A stretch of DNA of 64,000 nt. Origin: Deltaproteobacteria bacterium (lineage in GTDB: Bacteria; Desulfobacterota; Desulfobacteria; Desulfobacterales; Desulfatibacillaceae). Location of the stretch: positions 1 to 64,000 of the forward strand of contig JACRLG010000015.1 in assembly GCA_016235345.1 (NCBI GenBank). Direction: 5' to 3'. A program made the translations under genes and the position numbers. Shown in pieces: positions 33,721 to 42,435 of this stretch. The first letter of the stretch is position 1, and each line of letters opens with the position of its first letter. Under the pieces are notes generated by a model that saw only the letters and a program-made list of their open reading frames with translations, was not told the DNA's origin and did not search any database.

Positions 33721-34496
33721 AGGTGAACTGCGCGGCCCTTCCCGACAATCTTCTGGAATCGGAGATGTTCGGCTACGTGAAGGGGGCCTTCACCGGGGCG
33801 GACAGGGACAAGCCGGGTCGCTTCCAGGAGGCCGACGGCGGAACCATATTTCTGGATGAAATCGGCGACATGCCCGTAGCTCTCCAGGCCAAGCTCCTCC
33901 GGGTCCTGGAGGACAAGGAGTTCTACCCCCTTGGAGGCCGCCGGGTGGTTAAGGTGGACGTCCGGATAATCTCCGCCACCAACAGGGGCCTCTGCGACAT
34001 GGTTAAGGAAAAAACCTTCAGGGAGGACCTTTATTACCGCCTGAATGTCATGCGCCTTTCGATTCCGGCCCTCGCCGAACGCCGGAGCGACCTACCACTT
34101 CTGATCAGCCACATCATGAAGCGACTGGCCATTGCGCGCAAGCTGGAGGCGCTCAAGATCACCGGCCCTGCGATGGAGATTCTGCTCAACCACGATTATC
34201 CGGGAAACGTGCGGGAGATGGAAAACATCCTGGAACACGCCGCAATAATCTGCAGGGGGGAGGAAATCGCCCCAAGGCACCTTCCGCTTTATCTTCAAAA
34301 GGATGAAAAAAGGGAGCCTTCGCCGGAAACCTGTGCGCCGACCCTTGAAAAAAGCATGGACGATCACGAAAAATCGGCCATTTCCGGGGCTCTTGAAAAT
34401 TGCCGGGGAAACAGGGGCAAGGCGGCCAGGCTTTTGGGAATGGACCGGTCAACGCTGTGGCGCAAGATGAAAAAACATGGAATCGCGGGGGACTGA
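33714..34496 (+). pseudogene. Sigma-54 activator fragment lacking Walker A
   Basis: A 260-residue reading frame that starts inside the AAA+ domain at [19 protein letters not shown]. The sigma-54 contact loop GAFTGA is intact, as are Walker B ([13 protein letters not shown]), the sensor I region (ATNRG), the arginine-finger region ([14 protein letters not shown]), sensor II (GNVREMEN) and a C-terminal Fis-type HTH ([22 protein letters not shown]). The GESGTGK P-loop is absent in all frames upstream, so ATP hydrolysis, and thus normal activation, is not expected. It could still bind DNA. Either a decayed gene or a DNA-binding competitor. It is overlapped by the preceding ORF and followed by a receiver protein. 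Confidence 0.75.
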
Positions 34497-34503
34497 AAAC
34501 AGG

Positions 34504-34914
34504 ATGACTGAAAAATCCGGGCGGCTTATTCTGGTGGTGGACGACGAACCGGACATGCGGACCTTCGTAAGCACGGTTCTTGAGACGTCGGGCTTTCGGG
34601 TGTCCGTTGCGGGAGACGGCGAAACAGCCCTTTTAACGGCTGTGGCCGATCCCCCGGACATTATCATTCTGGATGTGATGATGCCGGGCATCGAAGAGGG
34701 CCTTGCCGCTTACCGGAACCTGCGCACCCACAGGCTCCTTTCAAAGGTCCCGGTGGTCATGCTTTCGGCAATCGCCAAAAAAACCTTTTTCCATAAGATA
34801 AAAAGTCTCGCCCCGGAAGCCGGATGCAACGTTGCCGAGCCTGACGCCTACCTGGAAAAACCCCCCGAAGCCGAAGACATCATAGCCCTTACTGAAAAAA
34901 TTCTCGCCCGCTGA
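34504..34914 (+). CDS. Single-domain response regulator receiver
   Basis: A 136-residue CheY-like receiver with no output domain. The acidic pocket is VVDDEPD, the phospho-acceptor aspartate is in IIILDVMMPG, and the conserved lysine is in YLEKPPEAED. A loop (KKTFFHKIKSLAPEAGCNVAEPD) is longer than usual between the last strands. It starts 8 bases after the sigma-54 fragment. No histidine kinase is adjacent; two hybrid kinases lie 12 kb away. Confidence 0.85.
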   Translation: MTEKSGRLILVVDDEPDMRTFVSTVLETSGFRVSVAGDGETALLTAVADPPDIIILDVMMPGIEEGLAAYRNLRTHRLLSKVPVVMLSAIAKKTFFHKIKSLAPEAGCNVAEPDAYLEKPPEAEDIIALTEKILAR

Positions 34915-34936
34915 TCATGCCGGTAGAATACCCTTT

Positions 34937-35719
34937 TTAAGAATCCTCCCCGAAACCGGGCGCGGTTCTTCCCAAAAAGCGCAAAAGCCCGTCCAGGGCG
35001 GTGAGCGGGTGGGGGGGGCAGCCGGGGATGTAAAGATCGACCGGCAAAAGAGAGCCCGCACCATTATTCGCTTCGGGATGATCGGCAAAAGGCCCGCCGC
35101 TTATGGCGCACGAGCCGCAGGCGATGACCACCCTTGGCTCAGGCAGGGCCTCGTAGGTTTTTTGAAGCGCAAGGGCCATGTTGGCGGTTACGGGGCCGGT
35201 GACCAGAAGGCCGTCCGCGTGGCGAGGGGATGCCACGAACTGGATGCCGAAGCGTCCCATGTCCCAGGCGGGCGTACCCAGAACGTTCACGTCAGCTTCG
35301 CAGGCGTTGCAGCCGCCCGCCGAAACCTGCCGTAGTTTAAGCGAGCGGCTGAAATATTTTTTCGCCATCACGGATACCGCATCTGCGCTCTTTTGAGAAC
35401 CCTCCGCAATGACGAGGTCCTCCCGCCGCGCCGCCGCAAGCTGATGGTTTCGGGTGAAAACGATCGACTTATGGGGGCAGGCCCCGGAACAGGCTCCGCA
35501 GAAAAGGCACCGGCCCGTGTCTATGGTTACGCCCCCGTCCTTCCTTCGCCCGATGGCGTTCACCGGGCAGGCGGAAAGGCAGATATCGCATTTGTCGGGA
35601 CATGGCCCGTTTATCACCGGGCGGCCCTGGAACATGTCCGGCAAGGCGGGCAGAGGGCCTTTCGGATATTTGAACGTGCGGTGCTTCTGCGCAAGTCTTG
35701 CCCTTAAAATGTCCAGCAT
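34937..35719 (-). CDS. hyfI: HyfI/NuoB-like subunit with N-terminal ferredoxin
   Basis: A 260-residue fusion of an 8Fe ferredoxin domain (CPDKCDICLSACP near residue 40, CLFCGACSGACP near 71) and a NuoB-type small subunit. The proximal-cluster cysteines are all there: GGCNACE, ACGSCAISGG and PGCPPHP. It is the last gene of the leftward Hyf/Ehr-type operon. The cluster ligands are kept although the partner large subunit lacks the NiFe site, so the complex should still move electrons from ferredoxin into the membrane arm. Confidence 0.9.
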   Translation of the reverse strand: MLDILRARLAQKHRTFKYPKGPLPALPDMFQGRPVINGPCPDKCDICLSACPVNAIGRRKDGGVTIDTGRCLFCGACSGACPHKSIVFTRNHQLAAARREDLVIAEGSQKSADAVSVMAKKYFSRSLKLRQVSAGGCNACEADVNVLGTPAWDMGRFGIQFVASPRHADGLLVTGPVTANMALALQKTYEALPEPRVVIACGSCAISGGPFADHPEANNGAGSLLPVDLYIPGCPPHPLTALDGLLRFLGRTAPGFGEDS

Positions 35720-35754
35720 GGCTTTTCCTTTTGTATCGCGGGAGTGAAATTTGT

Positions 35755-37245
35755 TTACAGGTCATGCCCGCAATAGGAAAGATTGAAACTTTTGTTGCAC
35801 AGGGGAAAGTCCGAAATCTGCTGCCCTCGAAGAACCTGGGCCAGGCCGAACCAGTTGTGGAACGAAGGGTCCACCACCTTGTAAAAGGCGAACCTGCCCT
35901 CGCGGTTCGTGGCCGCCACGTGGCAGATTTCCCCCCGCCAGCCCTCGGTGAGGGCAACGGCAAGGCTGTCGGGCGCAAGGACCCCAGGGGCCTTCACAAA
36001 TCCGCCGCCGATGGGGGACTTTAGCTGTCTTCTGATGAAGCCTATGGACTGCTCGATTTCGAGTTTGCGGACGTAGGCCCTGGCAAAGCAGTCGCCCGTG
36101 TGAAAGGTGGACACGGGCAGTGAATCGAACCTGTAGGCCGAATACGGCAGGCGCACCCGAACATCCCGTGAAAGTCCGCAGGCGCGGGCGGCTGGTCCCA
36201 CAAGCCCTATCAGCCGAGCCGTTTCAGCCGAAAGCCCCCCGACCCCCTCCAGGCGGGCCAGGGCCGAGGACGCCCCGAAAAAGATCGAGATCGCCGATTC
36301 CAGGTCTTTTTCCACGTCGTCCAGGCGCGTGAGCAGGGTCTTCCTTCGATCCGCATCGAGGTCGAACCGCACCCCGCCCGGCGTTAAGAGGTTCCTCCCG
36401 AAACGGTTGCCGCAGATGAGGGCGGTGAGGTTTAAGATGTCGCCCCTGATGCGCCCGCAGTAATTCTGGGTGGGCAGAAATCCAATGTCGCCCGCAAGTG
36501 CCCCAAGGTCGCCCGTGTGGTTGGCCATGCGCTCCAGTTCGGCGGCCACGGCCCTTATCGAATCGGCTGCGGGTGGAACCTGTGCCCCCGAAAGGGCCTC
36601 CAGAACCGAGCAATAGGCCGTGGAGTGGCCGATGCTGGTGTCTCCCGCGAGGGTCTGCATGTAATGGATGGTGCGGGCGTCGGGGCCGAGTTCCACCGCG
36701 CGTTCGACGCCCCGGTGCTGGTAGCCTAAGGAAATTTCCAGGTGATACACCGTTTCGCCGTGGCACTGAAAACGGAAATGGCCGGGCTCTATGACCCCCG
36801 CGTGAACCGGCCCCACCGCCACCTCGTGAACCTCCGCGCCGTGCATGGAAAAAAAATCCGTGACGCCGATCTGGCCGGTCTTGCCTCCAACGCGGGAGGG
36901 CTCGAAGCGGATGGGTTTGAGCCAGGGATGACCGAAGGGCATGATGCCGTACTGTTCGTGGATTTCCCGCTCGAACCAGTGCGCGCAAGGGCAATCGGCG
37001 GTTATGGACGGATAAATTTTTCCGATCTCGGCTGCCGCTATCCCAAGCTGTTCCCGCGCTGCATCGCATAAAACCGCGTAGAGCCGGAATTTGTCGCCGA
37101 AAGGCCTTGCGAACAGGGCGGAAAGGATGTCGCCGTGGCCGAGCCTTTCTATGACCAGTTCACGGAAGGAGTCCACGGGAAGCGCCGGAACCTCGGAAAG
37201 CGGCGCGGCCTCGCCGTTATATACGCGAAGGATGGAATCGGTCAT
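35755..37245 (-). CDS. hyfG: NuoCD/HyfG-like large subunit lacking NiFe cysteines (Ehr type)
   Basis: A 496-residue fusion of a NuoC-like domain (about 25-120, FEREIHEQYGIMPFGHPWLKPI) and a NuoD/hydrogenase-large-subunit domain. Where true group 4 hydrogenases have RxCGxC, it reads MQTLAGDTSIGHS (about 196-208). Where they end with DPCxxC, it ends DFPLCNKSFNLSYCGHDL (479-496). Both nickel-binding cysteine pairs are therefore absent, which matches the energy-converting hydrogenase-related (Ehr) group. I start it at the ATG at 37245, sharing one base with the upstream hyfF stop (TGATG). The longer ORF to 38334 is a shadow of hyfF. Confidence 0.9.
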   Translation of the reverse strand: MTDSILRVYNGEAAPLSEVPALPVDSFRELVIERLGHGDILSALFARPFGDKFRLYAVLCDAAREQLGIAAAEIGKIYPSITADCPCAHWFEREIHEQYGIMPFGHPWLKPIRFEPSRVGGKTGQIGVTDFFSMHGAEVHEVAVGPVHAGVIEPGHFRFQCHGETVYHLEISLGYQHRGVERAVELGPDARTIHYMQTLAGDTSIGHSTAYCSVLEALSGAQVPPAADSIRAVAAELERMANHTGDLGALAGDIGFLPTQNYCGRIRGDILNLTALICGNRFGRNLLTPGGVRFDLDADRRKTLLTRLDDVEKDLESAISIFFGASSALARLEGVGGLSAETARLIGLVGPAARACGLSRDVRVRLPYSAYRFDSLPVSTFHTGDCFARAYVRKLEIEQSIGFIRRQLKSPIGGGFVKAPGVLAPDSLAVALTEGWRGEICHVAATNREGRFAFYKVVDPSFHNWFGLAQVLRGQQISDFPLCNKSFNLSYCGHDL

Positions 37246-38732
37246 CACATGCCTCCGCCCAGGGCGGCAGCCGCCTCGCTCAAGAGATTCCGCAAAGGAG
37301 GCGGCACCCAAAGCCCCAGCGCGAGTACGCAAAAAATAAGGACCACCGGACCTGCTACGGAAAAAAAGGATTCGCGGACCTTCATTATTGGCGGGTTCGC
37401 GGCCACCAGAGGTTGGCCGTAGGCCATACGCATGGCGGCCCAGATTATTCCGGCAAAGGCCAGGACAAGCGCCGCAAGATAAGCACCTGCCACCCAGTAG
37501 CGGCCTCCGGCAAGCGCCCCTTTTAAAATCGTAAGCTCGCTTGCGAACAGGCCGAAAGGCGGCGAACCCGTCACGGCCAGAATCCCCGCGAGCCACAAAA
37601 CCCCGCTCACGGGCATCACCCCCAAAAGCCCCCTGGTGTCCTTGGTGATCTTGCTCTGGTACACAGCCAGGATGTTTCCCGCAACCATGAAGAGAGCGGC
37701 CTTTACCAGGGAATGATTCACCGCGTGAAGCATGGCTCCGAACCCGGCCACTCCTCCCACGCCCACGCCCACAGCCATCACTCCCACATGCTCCACGCTT
37801 GAATAGGCCAGCATTCGCTTGTAGTCGCTCTGGGAAATCAGCAGCATTGCGGCCCATACCATTGATATGAGGCCGAACAGAACCAGCCTGTCCCTTGCGA
37901 ACTGGCCAAGGCCCGCAGCCTCCATGATGGTGTAAACCCTCAGTATAGCCAAAAACGCGCAGTTCAAAAGCGCCCCGGACAAGAGCGCGGACACCGGCGA
38001 CGGGGCCTCGCTGTGGGCGTCCGGCAGCCATGAATGCATGGGAGCCAGGCCCATTTTGGTTCCGTATCCAACGAGCATCAGAAGAAAGGCGGCCTTGAGC
38101 CATTCCGGCGAAAGCCTGGCCGCGTGTTCCACAAGGACAGGCAGCAGAAGGTTCAGTTCCCCGCCGGATAAAGAGCGCGTGGCCATGGCGAGAAAGAAGT
38201 TGCCCAGAAGGGCCAGGGAGATCCCCACCGAGCAGATGAGCAGGTATTTCCAGGCAGCCTCCAGGCTCCTGTGGTGGCGGTGATGATAGATAAGGGGGGC
38301 GCTGGCCAGCGTTGTGGCCTCCACCGCGACCCACAGCACGCCAAGGTGCCGGGAAACTGTCACCGTGGTCATGGACGCCAGAAACAGAAGCAGGCAGCCG
38401 ACGAAAACCGCGTCAGGGCGGTTCTCGAACTGGTAGCCTTCCAGATAGTCGTTGATGGGAGCCTTTCGGGAAGGGGCCAGATAGAAGATCGAATAGATGG
38501 CCACCGAAAGGAAAAGAAGGCTCGCTATGCTCAAAAATAGGAGGGACGCGGAGTCGACGGCAAGCCAGCCCGACGCCGCCGTAAAGGGCAGGGGCATGAT
38601 CCACGCGGCCATCACCAGCAGAAAATGAAGTGCAGCCGCTCCGGTGAGAAGAAAGAGTCCGGCGCGGCCCGATTTCAGGAAAAAGGCGAAAAAGCCGCAA
38701 AGGGCGGGAACCAGTATCAAGGCCCAGATCAT
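37245..38732 (-). CDS. hyfF: HyfF/NuoN-like proton-pumping subunit
   Basis: A 495-residue antiporter-like membrane protein with about 14 hydrophobic segments. The conserved charged residues of Mrp/Nuo antiporter subunits are visible: a glutamate in LWVAVEATTLAS and lysines in ALLSGALLNC/VKAALFM-type helices, with GYGTKMGLAPMHSWLPDAHSEAPSPVSALLSG near 230. It forms part of the membrane arm that moves protons or sodium. It overlaps the large-subunit gene by one base. Confidence 0.9.
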   Translation of the reverse strand: MIWALILVPALCGFFAFFLKSGRAGLFLLTGAAALHFLLVMAAWIMPLPFTAASGWLAVDSASLLFLSIASLLFLSVAIYSIFYLAPSRKAPINDYLEGYQFENRPDAVFVGCLLLFLASMTTVTVSRHLGVLWVAVEATTLASAPLIYHHRHHRSLEAAWKYLLICSVGISLALLGNFFLAMATRSLSGGELNLLLPVLVEHAARLSPEWLKAAFLLMLVGYGTKMGLAPMHSWLPDAHSEAPSPVSALLSGALLNCAFLAILRVYTIMEAAGLGQFARDRLVLFGLISMVWAAMLLISQSDYKRMLAYSSVEHVGVMAVGVGVGGVAGFGAMLHAVNHSLVKAALFMVAGNILAVYQSKITKDTRGLLGVMPVSGVLWLAGILAVTGSPPFGLFASELTILKGALAGGRYWVAGAYLAALVLAFAGIIWAAMRMAYGQPLVAANPPIMKVRESFFSVAGPVVLIFCVLALGLWVPPPLRNLLSEAAAALGGGM

Positions 38733-38737
38733 GTTCG

Positions 38738-39379
38738 TCAGTCTTTCAAGTCCGACAGATCGCCGGTGTCGATGTCGTCGAATTCCCTGTTTATATGATA
38801 AATCATGATTCCCATGACAAATACCGCCGCGAAAACATCAAGAAGCACCCCGGTCTGAACCAGCCATGACTCCTGAATGGCGAAGGCCACGCCGAAAAGG
38901 TAGATGCTGTTTTCCATGGTGAGAAAGCCCAGAACCTGGGTGATGGCCTTTTTTCTGGCCACGATGAGAAAAAGCCCGGTAAGCATGGTGAAAAGCGTAA
39001 CCGGCACCAGAAGCTGCGTGGCCTCGCCCAGTGGCACCCTGAGGGGCCGCATGGCCAGAAAGCTCGCCACCAGCATTCCGACGCCTATGAGGACCGAAAA
39101 TGTGTAGCCCACGAAAGGCTGCATCTCCTGCACCACGCCGGTCTCGCTCATGGCCCTCTTCACGAGCCCCGGAAGCACGATGGCCTTCACCAGGGTGACC
39201 AGGACAATCAGAAGCGGCACCCAGGTCCATGAAAAGCCGTGGGTGAGAATCGCCAGCACTCCGATAACGAGGGCCTGAAAGGCAACTGTGCGGACGCATG
39301 CGCCAAGCTGGCTTGCGCCCAAGAGCCTGAAATTCAAGAGCACCAGAAGGATCGTCATGGCTTCATAAAAGGATTGCAT
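38738..39379 (-). CDS. hyfE: HyfE-like membrane subunit
   Basis: A 213-residue membrane protein with six or seven hydrophobic segments, similar to HyfE/HycE-associated NuoK-like subunits: LLVLLNFRLLGASQLGACVRTVAFQAL at the start, then VLGFLTMENSIYLFGVA near residue 160. The conserved glutamate of NuoK-like helices (TMENSI) is present. It lies 5 bases from hyfF and 6 from hyfC, in the middle of the operon. Confidence 0.87.
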   Translation of the reverse strand: MQSFYEAMTILLVLLNFRLLGASQLGACVRTVAFQALVIGVLAILTHGFSWTWVPLLIVLVTLVKAIVLPGLVKRAMSETGVVQEMQPFVGYTFSVLIGVGMLVASFLAMRPLRVPLGEATQLLVPVTLFTMLTGLFLIVARKKAITQVLGFLTMENSIYLFGVAFAIQESWLVQTGVLLDVFAAVFVMGIMIYHINREFDDIDTGDLSDLKD

Positions 39380-39385
39380 GAAAGC

Positions 39386-40297
39386 TCACCTCAAAACGTT
39401 GAACAGCGCAAGGAAAGACAGTACGCCTGAGGCCACCAGCAACTGGGGCACCCTTACCAGCTTGAGCCTCGCCATCGTCGATTCTATGACACCCACCAGA
39501 ACGGCCATGAGAAAAAGCCCTGAAAGCCCGGCCAGAAGGTCCAAGCCGGGGTTTAAGGAACGCAGGGGCAGGGACATGGAAACCAGGATGGAGCCCAGAA
39601 TCCAGAACTTCACAGCCGACGCGTACTCGATGAAGGCAAGGTCCACTCCGCAGTGGTCCAGGATCATGACCTCGTGGATCATGGTAAGCTCAAGGTGCGT
39701 GGTGGGGTCGTCAACCGGGATGCGGGCGTTTTCGGCAAGAAGCACCACCAGAAGCGCCAGGGAAACCAGGATCAGGGTGGCCGGGCCGCCGTTGACGGTC
39801 ATCCCGTCCCAGGCCGTGGCGCACATGTCGGTTAGAGAAAAGGAGTGAACCATCGCAGCCACCGCAGCCAGGCCCACGATGAGGGTTACCTCGGCCAAGG
39901 CGGAAAACTGCACCTCCCGGCTTGCTCCCATGCCCTCGAAGGCGGAGCCGGTGTCCAGGGCGGCGGTCACGAAAAAGAACCGCGAAAGCCCAAGGGAGTA
40001 GGCCAGAAAAACCAGGTCGCCCGAAAAGGACAAAAGGGCGGGAACCCCGCAAAGGGGGGTCACCGCAAGGGCTGCCAGCACCGAGGCCAGCTCGATGGAT
40101 GGGGCCGCGCGGAAAATCCAGCTCGTTGTGCGGCTGTAAACGGCTCCCTTGCGCAGGAGCTTTACGAGATCATAGTAAGGCTGAAGAACCGGCGGGCCGT
40201 TCCGGCCTCCGAAAAAGGCCTTTGTCCGGTTTATTACGGAATAAAGAAGCGGGCTTAAAAGGAGAGCCAGAAAAAAGTTGAGTATTTGCCAGGTCAT
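39386..40297 (-). CDS. hyfC: HyfC/NuoH-like membrane subunit
   Basis: A 303-residue NuoH/HycD-like protein with about eight hydrophobic helices. It has the family segments NGPPVLQPYYDLVKLLRKG (near 33) and the acidic loop MIHEVMILDHCGVDLA (near 210), which connects the peripheral and membrane arms. It starts 178 bases after hyfB; that gap is filled mainly by a palindromic repeat. Confidence 0.9.
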   Translation of the reverse strand: MTWQILNFFLALLLSPLLYSVINRTKAFFGGRNGPPVLQPYYDLVKLLRKGAVYSRTTSWIFRAAPSIELASVLAALAVTPLCGVPALLSFSGDLVFLAYSLGLSRFFFVTAALDTGSAFEGMGASREVQFSALAEVTLIVGLAAVAAMVHSFSLTDMCATAWDGMTVNGGPATLILVSLALLVVLLAENARIPVDDPTTHLELTMIHEVMILDHCGVDLAFIEYASAVKFWILGSILVSMSLPLRSLNPGLDLLAGLSGLFLMAVLVGVIESTMARLKLVRVPQLLVASGVLSFLALFNVLR

Positions 40298-40351
40298 TTT
40301 TTAATGAGCCTTACCATCTTGTTGAAAATGCCGTACTCAAGGCCTGGATAT

Positions 40352-40475
40352 CAGCCTGATCAAAAACGATGAAATGCGAAGGTTGGCAAGCCTAAAAGAA
40401 GGGAGCGTACGCTTTTGTACGTGACCGACTTTTAGGCGATGCCTGACACAGCAGTTCGCGTTTTTGGACAGGCTG
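40352..40475 (-). repeat. Post-stop palindromic repeat, copy 2 (hyfB/hyfC)
   Basis: On the minus strand it begins directly after the hyfB TGA: CAGCCTGTCCAAAAACGCG, AACTGCTGTGTCAGGC. A hairpin GCCTAAAAG / CTTTTAGGC with apical GTACG/CGTAC follows, and it closes with CATTTCATCG and TTTTTGATCAGGCTG. Outer arms CAGCCTG/CAGGCTG pair. It lies inside the hyf operon. Confidence 0.88.
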
Positions 40476-42431
40476 TCACCACAGGTTCCAGAAAAGCATG
40501 ATGAGAATGGCTATCACTATGTAAAGGATGTAAAGATTGGTCCGCCCCTGCTGGAGCCGCCGGAAAAGGCCGGCCAGCCTTGAGACGAACATCACCGCCG
40601 GCCCGTAGGCCCTTTTCACGAAGATGTCGTCCGTGTGGGTGTGCAAAGACGCCCCGGCGGGAAAAAGTCCTTCCGGCTGCTCGATCTCGGTCCGGGTGCC
40701 CAGTAAAATTCCGAACATGCCGACTATGGGCCGGGCAAAGGAGGATGCGGTGTACTGCATCCTTTCGTTGGGCGCGGCGTAACCGCAATCCCAGGTAAGA
40801 CTTTCTTGTACGGAGCGGTTTTTTAGAAGGCCGCCGCGCAGGAAGAAAAAGAAAGCCGCCAGCCCCCCCATGCAAAGGGCCATGATGCTTATGCCTGCGG
40901 CAAAACCATCGAGCCCGCCAAGCGTTTCCGGGGTGACCGCGCCCGACGCCACCTGGGACGCAGCCGGCATAACCAGGCCCACCGCCAGAAAGGCCAGAGG
41001 CCCTATGGCCGCGCACAAAACGGCCAGCGTTATCATGGGCCAAAGCATGAGGCGGTTTGATTCGTGCGCTTTCGCGGCCTGCCCGGTACGGGGCTCGCCA
41101 AGAAAAACGATCCCGAAGGCCTTGGTGAAGCAGGCTGCGGCAAGGCCGCCTATAAGGGCCAGCCCGGCCACCGCCGCCAATCCGCCCCATGCAGCAGCGC
41201 CCTGGCTCATGCCGGTGAATCCTGCGGAGTAGATCAAAAATTCGCTGACAAAGCCGTTAAAGGGCGGCAGGGCGCTAATGGCCGCCGCTCCCACCAGAAA
41301 AACCGCCCCGGTCACGGGCATGCGCTTTATGAGTCCGCCCATGTGGTCTATCTCGCGGGTTCCGGTGGCGTGAAGCACGCTTCCGGCTCCCATGAACAAA
41401 AGGCTTTTGAACAGGCCGTGATTGATGACGTGCAAAAGCCCGCCGCAAAGCCCCAGGGCCGCCAGAGCCTGATTGCCCGAAGTGATCCCAAGAATCCCGA
41501 TTCCAAGGCCCAAGGCTATGATGCCGATGTTTTCAACGCTGTGGTAGGCCAGAAGCCTTTTCAAGTCGTGCTGGGCAAGGGCGAACAGAACCCCGGCAAC
41601 CCCCGAAATCACGCCTGTGGCAACCAATACCCAGCCCCACCAGGGAACGGGCGCGCCAAGAAAGGTCATCACCCTTAAAATGCCGTAAATGCCGGTTTTG
41701 ATCATGACTCCGCTCATGAGGGCCGAAACGTGCGAAGGGGCCGCCGGGTGAGCTTCGGGAAGCCAGACGTGTAAGGGGGTGAAACCGGCCTTGACTCCGA
41801 AACCGATAAGGGCCGCCGCGAAAATGAACGTAGCCTCTGAACCCGTTGCCGCCAGACGGGAAAAATCCATGTCCCCCGCGTGACCCAACAGGAGGAACAT
41901 AACGAGCAGAAAGGCGGTTCCGATGTGGGTGGCCACAAGGTATATCCATCCCGCGCGGCTGACTTCGTCTTTTTCATGGTCGTACATCACCAGAAAAAAC
42001 GAGGCAAGGCTCATGGCCTCCCAGGCGGTGAGAAACAGGAAACCGTCCCTTGCCACCACCACCAGAAGCATGGATGCCATCAAAAGATTGTACCAGCACC
42101 AGCTCATGGCGATTTTGCCGTCACCGCTGTCCCTGCCGAGGTAGCCATGCCCGTAGACGGCGGCAAGAGCGCCCACGAGGCTTATGAGAAGGACGAAGAG
42201 GGTTGACAGAGGGTCCATGCCTATATGGAAGCTGCCTAGCGGCATGTCCCACCAAAGAGCGAGGTCGAGGCTCCCACCGTCTATAAAACAAGCGATCCCG
42301 GCGGCAAAGGCCGCTGCGGAGCCCAAGGCGGCGGCCAGCGGACCAATCGTGGCCAGCCGGGTGCGGCCCCATAGAGCGGAAGCCAAAGCGCCTATAACCA
42401 GAATTGCAAGGGAAACAAGGATTAGCGACAC
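40476..42431 (-). CDS. hyfB: HyfB/NuoL-like proton-pumping subunit
   Basis: A 651-residue antiporter-like membrane subunit with about 16 hydrophobic segments. It has the Mrp/Nuo landmarks LTAWEAMSLASFFLVMYDHE near residue 132, GFGVKAGFTPLHVWLPEAHPAAPSHVSALMSGVMIK near 220, and VINHGLFKSLLFMGAG near 335. The C-terminus carries extra helices typical of HyfB/HycC. It starts with GTG at 42431, five bases after the upstream regulator gene, with GGAAGGGA upstream. It is the first structural gene of the complex. Confidence 0.9.
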   Translation of the reverse strand: MSLILVSLAILVIGALASALWGRTRLATIGPLAAALGSAAAFAAGIACFIDGGSLDLALWWDMPLGSFHIGMDPLSTLFVLLISLVGALAAVYGHGYLGRDSGDGKIAMSWCWYNLLMASMLLVVVARDGFLFLTAWEAMSLASFFLVMYDHEKDEVSRAGWIYLVATHIGTAFLLVMFLLLGHAGDMDFSRLAATGSEATFIFAAALIGFGVKAGFTPLHVWLPEAHPAAPSHVSALMSGVMIKTGIYGILRVMTFLGAPVPWWGWVLVATGVISGVAGVLFALAQHDLKRLLAYHSVENIGIIALGLGIGILGITSGNQALAALGLCGGLLHVINHGLFKSLLFMGAGSVLHATGTREIDHMGGLIKRMPVTGAVFLVGAAAISALPPFNGFVSEFLIYSAGFTGMSQGAAAWGGLAAVAGLALIGGLAAACFTKAFGIVFLGEPRTGQAAKAHESNRLMLWPMITLAVLCAAIGPLAFLAVGLVMPAASQVASGAVTPETLGGLDGFAAGISIMALCMGGLAAFFFFLRGGLLKNRSVQESLTWDCGYAAPNERMQYTASSFARPIVGMFGILLGTRTEIEQPEGLFPAGASLHTHTDDIFVKRAYGPAVMFVSRLAGLFRRLQQGRTNLYILYIVIAILIMLFWNLW

Positions 42432-42435
42432 GTTT

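Noticed and set aside
35755-38334. An 859-residue reading frame spanning most of the hyfF region into the large subunit
   Set aside because: Only the part from 37245 matches a NuoCD-like large subunit; the rest is low-complexity antisense-type shadow of hyfF in another frame.
34937-42431. A genuine H2-evolving formate hydrogenlyase
   Set aside because: The large subunit has lost both NiFe cysteine pairs, and there is no formate dehydrogenase or hydrogenase maturation gene nearby.
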